35,977 bases of DNA from contig JANDJZ010000037.1 in assembly GCA_027943245.1 (NCBI GenBank), positions 1 to 35,977 of the forward strand, read 5' to 3'. How positions within the stretch are numbered: position 1 is the stretch's first letter; each line of letters begins with the position of its first letter. The DNA comes from Acanthamoeba sp. SK_2022b. Its lineage: Eukaryota > Discosea > Longamoebia > Acanthamoebidae. Positions 9,383-20,204 of the stretch are shown piece by piece. Made by a program: the position numbers and the translations under genes. The notes beneath the pieces are model-generated. The model ran no database searches. It saw nothing but the letters and a program-made list of their open reading frames with translations, and had not been told where the DNA came from.

Positions 9383-11445
9383 TCAAATCGAAGACGAAGA
9401 CGACGACGACGAGGATGAGGCGCCTCGAGTCTGGCTTACGAGCTTGCAGGCCTCCTGCATGACCTCCAGCAGCAAGGTCCTGTCCAGCTCCGAGAAGCTC
9501 TTCGTCTTGGACACCTGGTCGAAGTTGGTCACCACAAAGTCCTGAAGCAAGCGTGTCCCCCCAACGATGCAAAGTGTGAGCAACGAACTCGCGAGCCGGC
9601 TACTTCAACCAAGAAGAGAGAGAGAGAGAGAGAGAGAACATACGAGAGCGATCGAGCGGAGATGAGGCACTGCGTGGTAGCTGGCGACCTGGTAGACGTA
9701 GGCAGCGTTCTCGATGTCGATGTTCTTGGAGATCAAGTCCTCGCACAGCGCCTTCAGGCGGACCAGCTGCAGCTTGTTGGCTTCCCCGATCTGCAGCCGC
9801 GAACCAACCACGAGTTCAGCACGGACGGTCACGGCGCGGCGTGTGACGTGTGGCGAGATGGGCAGGCGCGTACCAGCTCGATGGCGAAGTCGGGGTCGGG
9901 GATCTTGACCTGGCCGCTGTAGATGAACTCGAGGCAGGCCATGAACGGCACATACTCGGTGTCGTGCAACACCACCTCGCTGTCGCGCGACTCCTTCAGA
10001 CCGCTGCACGCACGTGGGTCAGCCGCCGCCTACCGCGCTTCGAATCCAAGAGAAGAGAAGAAAGGAGAAGAGAGCGTGAAGGGGAGGGCGAGCGCGTACT
10101 TGGAGAACATGGCCCGAAAGTGTTCCGAGCGGACCTTGAGTATGAACCGATGCGCCGGCACCTTCTTGCCTTCAACCACGAACACCACCTGTTCACGTTC
10201 GCGGTCCCCCCCCCCTATCAGCGTTGAAAACGAGAACACTCGCACGAGACGGGAGCACACGCACGTCGGCCATCTCGGGGTTGTTGAGCAGGCGGGCAAA
10301 GTCGTGGACGAAGGTGTCGGGAGGAATCTCGACGGTGGTCGCCTTCTTCCGCTCCAGGGCCAGCTGCGCCTCCTTAATCTCAACATCTGACGGCACCTTA
10401 AGGTCTGCATGCATACGTGTGTGCGCGTCGTACACGTCAGCAGAGGCGGTGGCGTAGGATCAGCGTGAGGCGGTACCTCCGTAGCGAACGCTGGCGAGCT
10501 TTTCGAGCGACGTGGACTGGCCGTCGGCGCTCTTGGTGATCTTGACGAGGGCGTCTTCGTTGGGGGTGACCAGGATACCGTTCGGCTTGAGCAGGTCGAT
10601 AAGCGACTGGAGCCGCGGCGTCGGGCAACAGGCGCCCACGTGTATGCGGTCGTACGTGCGCTCCTGCTCGTTGCGTTTACACGGGGAACGGGGAGGAGGG
10701 ATCAGCAGGCGAGCGCATACAAGTGACGCATGGGCTTGAGGGGAGGGGCCACCTCGAGGTCAGGCAGGAAGCAGTTGCGAACTTCAAAGTGCACGTTGGG
10801 GAGGTCCAGCCCGGTCTCCTTCTTCAGCCGCTTGAGGTTGCTCTCCGCAAACTCCTTGTACTCGGGCAGCAGGTCGATCCCGTCTGCTCGGCCCGCCTGC
10901 TCACACATGGTCAGTCATACACAAAACACGTAGCGCATAACGACAACGTGTTTGCGAAGAGGTTACCTTGCCCACCAGGTGGCCCCCGAGGGCGGTCATG
11001 TGTCCGCATCCAGACCCGATGTCGAGGAACGTGTGGCCGAGTTCGAGCCCCAGCGCTTCGAGGCACATGGCGTACATGTGCGGAGCGGAGATGTTGAATC
11101 CGAACGCGGCGAGCCTCAGCGGCGTGTCGACGTAGGCCTGGTCGGCCAGATCCTCAGGCACGAACGGGCCGCGGGGTACGGCCCGAAACCCGGCCTCTAC
11201 CTCGCTCGACCGCATCGCACCGCTACGCTTGAGGCTGGCGATGAGCTGTCGACAAAGAGAAAAAACAAGTACTTGATAAGCTACACATCGAGAAGCAAGA
11301 TGGTGAGGTTGGTGCGGACCTCATCGTTGGTGTCGTTGGTACGTTGGCGGGTGACCATGGCGGCGAGGAGGTGGTGCAGGAAGGCGTTGTTGCGCGCCGC
11401 TTCCTCCTCATCCTCTTCCCGTTCCTCCTCGTGTTCCTCCCCCTC
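9383..11445 (-). CDS. PCMTD-like isoaspartyl methyltransferase fused to BTB-BACK
   Basis: Minus-strand exons encode, in order: an acidic leader (EGEEHEEEREEDEEEAA), TNDE/LIASLKRSGAMRSSEVE, FRAVPRGPFVPEDLADQAY, ISAPHMYAMCLEALGLE, SAM-binding motif LDIGSGCGHMTALGGHLVG, RADGIDLLPEYKEFAESNL, VHFEVRNCFLPDLE, then RTYDRIHVGACCPTPRLQ and LKPNGILVTPNEDALVKIT, a protein-L-isoaspartate methyltransferase fold closest to PCMTD1/2. After a 90-bp intron (GTACC...GCAG) the frame continues into NPEMADVR, VVFVVEGKKVPAHRFILKV, RSEHFRAMF, SRDSEVVLHDTEYVPFMAC and LEFIYSGQVKIPDPDFAIEL (BTB), followed by BACK-like helices and a poly-Ser tail, with a TGA at 9383-9385. In other eukaryotes PCMTD1 carries a SOCS-box-like ligase-adaptor tail, while BTB domains recruit Cullin-3. 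The fused protein is therefore inferred to be a ubiquitin-ligase substrate receptor for isoaspartyl proteins. The start is uncertain: AAM/VTRQRTND at 11358 is the first clear ATG, and an acceptor at 11446 may join an upstream exon. Confidence 0.82.
9610..9637. repeat. (GA)n tract in PCMTD-BTB intron
   Basis: About 13 GA units within the last intron of the PCMTD-BTB gene; on the coding strand it is a CT-rich tract that would sit close to the intron's 5' part. No other feature recognised. Confidence 0.9.
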
Positions 11446-12235
11446 CTGCCGGCAGCAAAGCAGGAAGATTAGCGTAATCAACTTCTATTTGGTTTTATGA
11501 TGCCGGGCGTGGATGCGTACGTGATGATCATCGCCTCCAGTGTTCATCTTGTTGTGAATCGAGTGGTTTGCGGATGCGCTCGGTCTGCTTGTCACTTGTT
11601 GTTTTACGGCCTATCCTCTCTCTCTCCTTCTTCTTCTTCTCCAGCTGTGCGGGTTGCCCCTTTCTGCTTAAAATCTGTAAACCTTTGTTGAGGAGGGAGG
11701 CCGTCGTCAAGTTCGTGGCGGGTGGTGAACTTTCCTCCATTCCAATCCGCAGCGCTGCCCAAAATTCACGAGGTTTTCGAACTCAGCAAACCGCGTAAGG
11801 AATGGCAGTGGCACGGCACGTCAATCTCACCCACACAGGCTAAGGATCTAGGTCAGTCTACGGGCCCTTGCTCATTCCTGTAGCCTGGCGGTACCTCCTT
11901 GTCAAAGGCTGTCTATTTCGTAAGGGTGGAATTAATTCAGCAACATCAAGTGGTATCTGGCGGCTTTTCTGTCCCTTCTGGCACTTCTTCCTCGTCTCAC
12001 GTTCTAGGCTCGTGCCTATGTAACTGGCAACAACATAGGCACCTGCAGCATGTGTACAAAAGACGCCGCTGGAAAGGATAAGAGGAAACGAGATCAGCAA
12101 CCACCAACGGAGTGTTCGCCTGACCCTGGACGCCAAATCTTCTCTGCGCAAGGCCTGTTTATGTGTAAGGTGGCTGTACAGCAAATAGAAGCAGGTGGCT
12201 TGGAAGAGGTGCACTAAAGCGAGAGGCTCCTCTCC
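11446..12235. other. Spacer between PCMTD-BTB and HBS1, no gene recognised
   Basis: This interval holds the likely 5' region of the PCMTD-BTB gene and the 3' flank of HBS1. Open frames on both strands are short and low-complexity. There is a pyrimidine-rich run (CTCTCTCTCCTTCTTCTTCT) near 11615. A small upstream exon of PCMTD-BTB could lie here, but no convincing ATG followed by a donor was found. No repeat module from the accessory blocks is present. Confidence 0.5.
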
Positions 12236-12799
12236 TCAGTGAATGATCTCGGAGATGAGACCGGCAGCGACCGTGCGGCCGCCCGAGCGGAGCATGAAGC
12301 GCCCGAGCTGCTTGTAGTCGCGGAAGAGCTCGACGCAGACCGGCTTGAGCGTGACCACCTCGACCACGGCGGTCATTTTCTCGGTGAGGCAGCGCGGCCG
12401 CTTCTTCTTTACCTCGCCCGATGCCTGGTCAATGATCGCCACCAGCTTGCTCAGATGCGCCGGCTCGTGCAGCGTGTGCGTGTGCATCACCGCTTGGAAA
12501 CCTGAGGACACACATACACACACGCGCCCGATAAGAATGCGCACGGTTAGTTGGGAGAGCACGCGTGCGCGCGTCGCAGCGGAGCCAATGGGGCGTGCCT
12601 TTGATGATGGGGATCTGAGTGGGGAAGACGTAGATCTGGGCCTTGAAGGCGGTGGCCACCCGCACGGGCTGCTCGGGGTCGCACAGCACGGAGCCGACCT
12701 TGAAGGACACCTGATCGAGTCCCTGGACCGTCAACTGTGCGCAACATGGAGGGAAAAAAGGCGTGAGTGTGCCATTGAATAAATTACAAAGAAATTACA

Positions 12800-12830
<31 letters not shown>

Positions 12831-13478
12831 ATCAATGCCCATTAGGACGTACCTCCACGTTGTCGCCCGCCTGCGCCCATTTGACGGACTCGTCGTGGGC
12901 CTGGATAGACTTGACCGTGCACAGCTCACCGATGGGCATGACCAAGAGCTGTACTCGAGTTGAAAGTGGGGAAAAGTGTAAGAGAGAGCGGGAGAGTGAG
13001 AGGTGGGAGCGGAGTCCACCTTGTCGCCGACCGAGACGATGCCCGTCTCGACCTTGCCCACGACGCCCACGCCCAGCGATCCGCTCTTGAACACGTCCGA
13101 CACGCAGAACCTGAGCGGCTTCTCCGTGGGACGCTGGCCCGGCCTGAAGGAATCTGCGCAACAGACGTGTGAGGTCGAGACGAACGGAATGGCCACGTGG
13201 ACGTGGTGGCGGGCGGTGAGGGGAGCGACGGCAGCAATCGATTCATCATGACGATGGGCTTACCGATGGCCTGGACCAACGTGGGCCCAGAGTACCAGCC
13301 GGCGAGCTTGGGGTCCTTGCGGGCGATGAGGTTCTCGCCGGTGAGACCCGAACAGGGCACCCACGTGACGTTCTTGAGCAGGAAACCGGCCTGCTTCAGG
13401 AACGCGCCCACGACGTTCTGCACCTCGTCGAACCGCTCCTGCGACCAATCGACCTGTGTCGACAGCACACAGGCAACA

Positions 13479-13550
<72 letters not shown>

Positions 13551-15771
13551 CGGGGGCAAGGGTGAGTTTCCGACTAGGAGCCCAGCAGAGGGGGGGAGGG
13601 GAGCGCCGTACGGCGTCCATCTTGTTGACGACGACGGTGAGCTGCATGACGCCCAGGGAGCGCGCCAGGAGGGCGTGCTCCTTGGTCTGTCCGTCGGCGG
13701 CGAAGCCAGCCTCGAACTCGCCCGGACTCGAGTCGATGACCAGCACCGCCACGTCGGCCTGCGCCGTTCCCGAGATCTGTGTGCGCGAAATGCTGACGTC
13801 AGCTCACTCACGCACATCGCAATCGCGCCTGGCGCCACCATTGTACCATGTTGGGCACGAAGTCGCGGTGGCCGGGCGCGTCGAGGAGGGTGATGCGCCT
13901 GTGCTCGGTCTCGAGCCTGCGGACGGCCACGTCCATCGTCACGCCGCGCGAGCGCTCCTCCTCCTGCTCGTCGAGCACCCACGCGAACGAGAACGAGCCC
14001 TTGCCGAGCACCTTGGAGTCGCGCTCGTACTTAGTGATGGTCTTTTTGTCGACGTGCCCGCACAGGTGGAGCAGGTGGCCCATGATCGTCGACTTGCCCG
14101 CGTCGACGTGGCCGATCACGACCATCGACAGGTTGCGCTTGGTGCCCTCGGACTGCTCGGCCTTGATCTGGGCCTCGATCTCTCGCCGCTTGCTATCGGG
14201 CATCTGCTTCACCTGCTTCTTGGAGCTGCGAGCCAAGACACAACACAACGTCAGTCACTCGCGCATAGGGGGCTCGTGCGTGCGTGCGTGCACGGTACAT
14301 CTTCTCGCTCAGGCTCACTTCGTCGAGGGTCTTGGCGAGACCGTCCACCTCGGCCTCCTCTTTTTCCTTCTCCTTTTCCTTTTCTTTCTCCTCGGCGGCG
14401 GGAGCCTTCTTCGGGGTGGCGGGCTGCTGGGGCTTGGCGGCTGGCTTCGCCGCAGCGGGCTTGCCGTCCGACTTGATGTTGTACTGCTCGCCTGGTCGGA
14501 TTCACCGCACGGACACAAAGGGGGCCAGAGTCAGTTACACCGCAGCCGCGCTCCGCATATGCTCCAGCGCGCGCGCGCGCACTCTTCTTCTGCTTGAAGG
14601 CCTGCTTCCTCTTCTCCAAGACCACATCGTCGGGCGAAGGCTCATTGAAATCAAACGGTTTGACTCCTGCATCGTGTGTCATGTTAATGTTAAGATGCAT
14701 TCGGGGTTGCTTCGAGCCGGCACGGGTGAGCCCACCGGCGGGGAGCGTGCTGGTTGGCTGCGGCTGCAGGACCGCGGACGACAGAAACTGGGACGTGAAG
14801 GAGGGACCTTTCTGGTGGACGCTGTTCAGGTTCTGAGCCAACGCCGACGGCTGGCCCTTGCCCTGCTGGCCCTGCGGCCGCGGTCAGGACCATGTCGACA
14901 CTGACCTGCGCCAAAGTGCGTTTGGTGATTGCGGGGGGGAGGGCGGGCCATACCTTGGGCTGGGCCTTGGGTTGCGGCTGCTGCTGTTGCGGCTTGGGCT
15001 GGGCCTTGGGCTGCTGCTGTGGCTTGGGCTGCGCTTTGGGTCGCGGGATGTCTTCCTCGTCGAACGAGAACACGTCCTCGTCGCGCTTGCCGCCGGGGCC
15101 TGAAGGTCAGTGGGCCAAGCGATCGGGTCAGCGCTGATGAACGTGCGCGTGTGCGTGAAGGGCGAGCGAGGGAGGGCACGCACTCTTGCTACCGATCTCG
15201 GCCAGGAGAGCGGAGACAGCCTTCTCTTCGTCAAAATCGAAGCGCTGGAGCGCGGCGATGACCTCGTCCTCGGTGACGGGCGCGTCGTCGCCGAGCACGC
15301 CGTACACGTTGTCCACGGCCTTGTAGAGCTCCTCATCTGTGATTGGCGACAGGCCAGGGAGGTGAGGTCAACCATTCGTGCTGGGTCAGCCAGTGAAAGG
15401 GAGGGACAGGGGTACCGGGATCGTAGGTCTGTTCCGGTTGCTGGCCGGCCCGGTGCATGTATTGTGCTGCAGTTCACATAAAAAATAAAAAAAACGCAAA
15501 AATGAAGAAATAATTCATAAATATGTATTAAAAACAGAATAACTAAATGTGGGGTGGGGCACACGTGAAGAGTACGGTACCCATGGAAGGCGAGGCAGGG
15601 GACACGCCATAGTCGTAGTCGTCCTCCGATTCTGAGTAACTGTGGCTGTATTCTGCAGCGCCCATTACATGATTAAAGAATAAACAGCCATATTTAATCT
15701 GGTAGTTACAGCACGAATCAAAGAATGTTACCTGCGCGGTCAAACTTTTGGTAATCTCTGTGGCGAGACAT
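12236..15771 (-). CDS. HBS1: HBS1-like translational GTPase (ribosome rescue)
   Basis: HBS1 pairs with Pelota/Dom34 to split stalled ribosomes in no-go and non-stop decay. About ten minus-strand exons are visible. The start [13 protein letters not shown] (ATG at 15771) followed by [19 protein letters not shown] and [13 protein letters not shown] matches the HBS1 N-terminal domain. A helical region follows ([13 protein letters not shown]...[17 protein letters not shown]), then a long Pro/Gln/Lys linker, and [14 protein letters not shown]. The GTPase domain shows G1 [17 protein letters not shown]3 DAPGH, G4 NKMD and G5 CSGLTGENL; domains II and III include [45 protein letters not shown] and [18 protein letters not shown], with the TGA at 12236-12238. 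eRF3 and eEF1A are alternatives, but the N-terminal domain and GVTMDV favour HBS1. Head-to-head with SLY1, 187 bp apart. Confidence 0.93.
12800..12825. repeat. (AAT)n trinucleotide array in HBS1 intron
   Basis: About eight AAT/TAA units inside an HBS1 intron, between the domain II exon ending at NVE and the exon starting [12 protein letters not shown]-rich against a GC-rich background. Confidence 0.95.
13480..13549. repeat. (CA)n dinucleotide array in HBS1 intron
   Basis: About 35 CA units on the plus strand, so GT-rich in the HBS1 transcript. It lies in the intron after the NKMDA exon (G4 motif), upstream of the [16 protein letters not shown] exon. Confidence 0.98.
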
Positions 15772-15958
15772 TCTTCTTATGTGTGCAGTACGTCGATTAC
15801 GTTTGCCACGCACTTGGGTTGGATTGTTTCACGCTCAGTGATCAAAATGAAAAACTCCGCATCACGTTTCCTTCATGCGAGTTTTCTGGAAGCTCAGGAA
15901 ACCCATAAGAAAAAAGGGTGGTGAGGCCACGTCGCGTCGATCCATCACTCTAAAAACC
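15772..15958. promoter_or_regulatory. Shared 187-bp spacer, divergent HBS1/SLY1 promoter region
   Basis: The two start codons (HBS1 at 15771 minus, SLY1 at 15959 plus) face away from each other across 187 bp. There is no room for two separate large promoters, so a bidirectional promoter is inferred. The sequence is less GC-rich than the coding regions around it. No TATA box or known factor site could be assigned with confidence. Confidence 0.5.
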
Positions 15959-16408
15959 ATGAATCCGCCCACGAGCACCAGCAGTGGCAGTTCTGCGTCT
16001 GCGTCGGGACTCCTCGCTGGAGCTGCGCAGGCTGACGCCAAGGACACATCGTTCTCCATTCGCGAAAAGCAAAAAGGTAAGCTGACATCAGCCTCCCAAG
16101 GGCCTCCTCCTTTAATCTAATTAATCCCAAAACTTTTCAAAATTCACAAAAATCACTTGCTCTTCATCCACTTCGTTTCCGCCACGCAAACATCTCTCTC
16201 TAGATTTTTAAATATTTTAATTTCTTTTCCACACGTACAGAGGCCATCCTTCGTTTCCTCAACTTGAACAGCGACGAGACCGAGAGCGACTGGCAAGGCG
16301 TATGGAAGGTGCTCCTCTACGACGACTACTGCCGCGATATCATCGCGCCCCTCCTCAAAGTTGGCGAACTGCGCAAGCAGGGCATCACTCTCCACCTGTG
16401 CGCCTCTC

Positions 16409-16473
<65 letters not shown>

Positions 16474-16734
16474 GTTGCTCACTGCCGTGTGCGTTTGTGG
16501 TGTCATGTGTGTTGCGGGACAGATCGCTTCACGCAGAGCGGCAGGCGATTCCCGACGTGCCGGCGATCTACTTTGTGAGCCCCACGCGGGAGAACGTGCA
16601 GCGGATCGCGCGCGACTGCGTGGCGAAGCTCTACGACTCGATCCACCTCAACTTCTCCTCGGCCATCCCGCGCCCACTCCTCGAGGAGCTCGCCGACACC
16701 ACCCTCGAAGCTGACGCCACCTCCCGCATCGCCA

Positions 16735-16818
<84 letters not shown>

Positions 16819-17376
16819 CACACACGCGCACGATCACTTATCGCACACACGTGTGAACAGGTGTACGACCAGTATGTGCACTTCATGGCGCTCGAGGACA
16901 AGCTGTTCACGCTCGGACAGGAGCGCTCGTACCTGGCCTTCAACAGCCCGTCCATCACCGACGCCCAGGCCGAGGCCAACGTCGAAGCTCTCGCCCTCTC
17001 CCTCTACTCCGCCGTCGTCACCCTTGTGCGCTCTCCTCTATTTATTGTTATTATTATTTCTTCTATATTTTATTTTTATTATTGTCTATTATTATTGAGG
17101 TGTGCAGTGGCTGACAGTTCAACCCTGCAGGGTCAAGTGCCGATCATCCGCGCGCCGCGCAATACGGCGGCGTCGATGGTGGCCAAGCGCGTGTGCGATC
17201 GCCTGCGCGAGCACCTCCTCCGGTCCTCGACCCTCTCCGACTCCCTTTCCTCCTCCTTCCAGCGCCCGCGTACGCCCTTCCCCATCTCCCCCCTCCGCGC
17301 TGCGTTCACCTTCACCGACCTGAACCTGGGCATGCCCACCACGCGTGTCGCGCTTTGCATTCCATGTTTTCCTTGC

Positions 17377-17449
<73 letters not shown>

Positions 17450-17946
17450 GGAGGCAGTGCTGGTGCTGGTGGATAGGAATGTGGACATGTCGGTGATGTT
17501 CCACCACACGTGGACCTACCAGGCGCTGGTGCACGACCTGCTCGACATGAAGCTCAACACGATCCGGCTCCAGCAGGAGGTCGAGTCCGACGCCGGCGGC
17601 CACTCGGCCGGCCGCGTCGAGACCAAGACCTACGACCTCGACCCGGCCTCCGACGGCTTCTGGATCGCCAACGCCGGCAACCCGTGGCCCAAGGTCGTCG
17701 GTACGTGCACGCAGTAGCCGCCCACCGGCCACGCCGCGGCGGACAGCCCGGCACGGCGTCGGGGCCCCGTTTTGTTGACGGCGGCTCGGTTGCGGGGGGG
17801 GGGCCGAGCGCAGTCGACGTGCAGGCGCAGGTCAAGGAGTACACGGCCATCATGGACGAGGTCAACAAACTCAAAGTCAACGAAAACGACGACCCCCTGT
17901 ACGCACACGCACACACGCACGCGCAGAGAGACGTTCGTGAGTTCAC

Positions 17947-18014
<68 letters not shown>

Positions 18015-19246
18015 AGGGACAGGGCGAGCTTGGACAGGACGAAGCACCTGGGATCGCTGGTGGGATCGATCTTTGAGGTGACGGAGAAGAAGCGGCTGGT
18101 GGACATGCACCTCAACATCGCCACGGCCCTGTTTGAGCGCATCAAGCAGCGCAACCTCGACGCCTACCTCAAGCTCGAGGAGGCCATCACCACCCACGCC
18201 ACCCCCGTACGTCGGCCCCGCGACGGTCTCGCGGCTGCGGTCCCTCACGTATGTACGATGTGTGCGCGCGTGTGTGCGTGTGTCCTGTATGCAGGACAAG
18301 AAGGAGATCATGGGGCTGCTCACGGCCAAGGGGGACACCGCCGAGGACAAGCTGCGCCTGTTCCTCATCTTCTACCTCACCACCGCCATCCCCGAAGAGG
18401 ACCTCCCCGTACTCCCTCTCCATTTTTTTTTAATTTTAAAATTTTGATTGTTTCTTGATTAATTAATTAATTAATTAATTATTAAAAATCATTCGGTTGT
18501 CTCACCCGTCCCGTTACCGCAGAGATACGAGGCGGCCCTCACCGAAGCGGGCGTCGACCTCAGGCCACTCCACTACCTCAAAAAGTTCGCTCGCCTACCC
18601 CCTCCTCTCTGTGGCCGCGTGACTGACCGAGTGGGTGACGCGTTCTTTGTTCAGGGTGAAGGCGTTCAACAACAGCCTGCTGGGCGGCGCGCAGCGCACG
18701 TCGGGCCGCGCGAGCGGCGGCGGCCTGGTGCGGGGGTCGGTCACGACGAGCTTGACGTCGCTCCTGCAGCAGGGCGTGAACCACATCAAGATGTGGATCC
18801 CGTCGTCGCGCCACCTCTACCTCACCCGCATCGTCGACGCGCTCATGGAGCAGCGCGCCGGGAGCTCGCTCGGGGTCGAGGAGCAGTACGAGTACTACGA
18901 CCCCAAGGTGACCAACCCGCACCTCCAGTCCTCCATGCCCCGCAAGAACACGCCCTACACCCACGCCGTCGTCTTTGTCATCGGCGGCGGCAACTACGTC
19001 GAATTCCAGAACCTCCAGGACTACGCCAAGGTGCGGGGGAGAAGGGGGGGGGCTCGTGTGCAGCGGCGTGCGTGTAGTGCAGTGGACGTGCCCGAAAGCG
19101 ATGGTGATGTTGATGGTAATGGGGGTGATGACAACGTGCAGGAGCAACCCAAGGGAGCTGGCGAGACGCCGAAGCAGATCATCTACGGGTCGACAGAGAT
19201 ACTGAGCGCGCGGCAGTTCCTCGGTCAACTCTCCGAGCTCGCCTAA
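15959..19246 (+). CDS. SLY1: SLY1/SCFD1, Sec1/Munc18-family SNARE regulator
   Basis: SLY1 binds syntaxin-5-type SNAREs to drive ER-Golgi fusion. Plus-strand exons follow the SCFD1 order: FSIREKQK, AILRFLNLNS, WKVLLYDDYCRDIIAPLLKV, GITLHL/SLHAERQAIPDVPAIYFVS, VYDQYVHFMALEDKLF, VPIIRAPRNTAASMVAKRV, VLVLVDRNVDMSVMFHHTWT, YQALVHDLLDMKLN, KTYDLDPASDGFW, EYTAIMDEVNKLKVN, EKKRLVDMHLNIATALFERI, EDKLRLFLIFYLTTAIPEED, AALTEAGVDLRPLHYLKK, HAVVFVIGGGNYVEFQNLQD and IIYGSTEILSARQFLGQLSE, ending in TAA at 19244-19246. The first intron is 16077-16240 (GTAAGC...TACAG). Four long GT/CA arrays lie in its introns, and an AT-rich intron sits at ~18415-18522. The ATG at 15959 is preferred over one at 15875 because it leaves a short Ser-rich leader before the conserved SIRE block. 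Confidence 0.94.
16411..16472. repeat. (GT)n array in SLY1 intron 2
   Basis: About 31 GT units beginning about 12 bases after the donor that follows GITLHL, on the sense strand of SLY1. The acceptor before the SLHAERQ exon lies ~50 bases downstream. Confidence 0.98.
16739..16815. repeat. (CA)n array in SLY1 intron 3
   Basis: About 38 CA units with one interruption (ACAACACA), starting within the GTAC donor itself and filling most of the intron up to the acceptor before VYDQYVHF. It is the only long SLY1 array with CA on the sense strand. Confidence 0.98.
17381..17449. repeat. (GT)n array in SLY1 intron
   Basis: About 34 GT units on the sense strand, ending ~8 bases before the acceptor of the exon encoding VLVLVDRNVDMS. 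Confidence 0.98.
17949..18013. repeat. (GT)n array in SLY1 intron
   Basis: About 32 GT units on the sense strand, in the intron after the VNKLKVNENDDP exon and before the exon with RTKHLGSLVGSIFEV. Confidence 0.98.
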
Positions 19247-19635
19247 GGCACTCCGCCACATTCCACCAGTTTCTCCTTCTGCTCTTTCTCTCGCTTTCTC
19301 TTTGCGGCTCGGCCAGAGCGCAGGCGCTCTCCTAGCCGAGTACATCTACAGAAACCATAACGCCTGAGACTATCGTAGCGTTGTCGTGTATTATCTGCAG
19401 GAGGGGTCATTCTTTTCAACTGACTTTGGTGAGGATGGTCTGGGAGGACACAGGTCAGCATTGTGCATTCAGGCTGTTGCTCAGCGCATTGGCATGAAGC
19501 ATGGTAGTCGTCTTTTTCTGTGGAGATGCTTGATCTACTCACTCGGGCCACACTTGATCCCCTTTGTGTTGCAATGGGGCAGAGAGAAAAGTATCAGTCC
19601 CTAAATAGCTGTGCTGCAAGGCATGCTGTCTATGG
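19247..19635. other. SLY1 downstream region, no gene recognised
   Basis: A pyrimidine-rich stretch follows the SLY1 stop and probably contains its 3' UTR and polyadenylation region. From about 19400 the composition becomes AT-richer and merges into the decayed gene fragments to the right. Open frames here are short and match nothing I recognise. Confidence 0.5.
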
Positions 19636-19935
19636 GAGGGCTGCCATAAGCTCCTTGACATTCTCCACCACTTGCTCATTAATCCCATCTTTGTTCACTT
19701 GAGCTCTTGCCTCTCCTGGGTCCACTCTCCTTCCTTCTCTGTGAGCTCCCTCCTACATGCTTCAAGCAAATTGGCTAGCTGGCTCTTGTCTTGCTTGATT
19801 TTTATCTTATTTTTTCATGGGCCATGTTAGCTTGCTGGTTTGAGATTTCAAGCTCAGATTTGAGCCTTGAGATTTCAGCACTCATTGTCTCCCTCTCCTC
19901 CTCAGCTTGCTCAATGTTTTGTGGTTCAAGTCCAT
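19636..19935 (-). pseudogene. Coiled-coil protein fragment, broken
   Basis: The minus strand encodes heptad-like, Glu/Lys/Leu-rich pieces: IEQAEEERETMSAEISRLKS, ELEISNQQANMAHEK, then after a frame break QDKSQLANLLEACRRELTEK and EGEWTQERQELK, then after a second break NKDGINEQVVENVKELMAAL with a stop. The pieces are collinear but in different frames. No family was assigned. Its AT-richer codon use differs from the neighbouring SLY1 gene. Confidence 0.45.
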
Positions 19936-20204
19936 TTCGCTTGCTGATTTTTGTTGGCAAGAAGAAGAGGAAATATGCCAATATTTTCCTGCTGGATTGA
20001 GTTCTGGGATTTTGTGGCCCTACTTGACATAGACTTCAGTTGGGCTTGGCTTGGGTACCATGAAGTTGCGTTTCCAATTTTCTGGCAGTTTGTTCACCAG
20101 CAGCATTTGGCCAGTTTTCACATTGAGATAGAGTTGACTCTGGCAGCCCTGTTGATTGGGAATGCATGCTTTGGGTCTTCAGTCCTTGATGTGCACACAC
20201 TTTG

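Noticed and set aside
3435..11445. A linked asparagine/isoaspartate metabolic system (asparaginase copies plus the isoaspartyl methyltransferase)
   Set aside because: The asparaginase copies are broken, belong to a repeat module present elsewhere in the window, and show no shared control with the PCMTD-BTB gene.
16303..18450. Long frames rich in CVCV, THTH or similar runs across the GT/CA arrays
   Set aside because: They are translations of simple repeats; the conserved SLY1 exons show the arrays are intronic.
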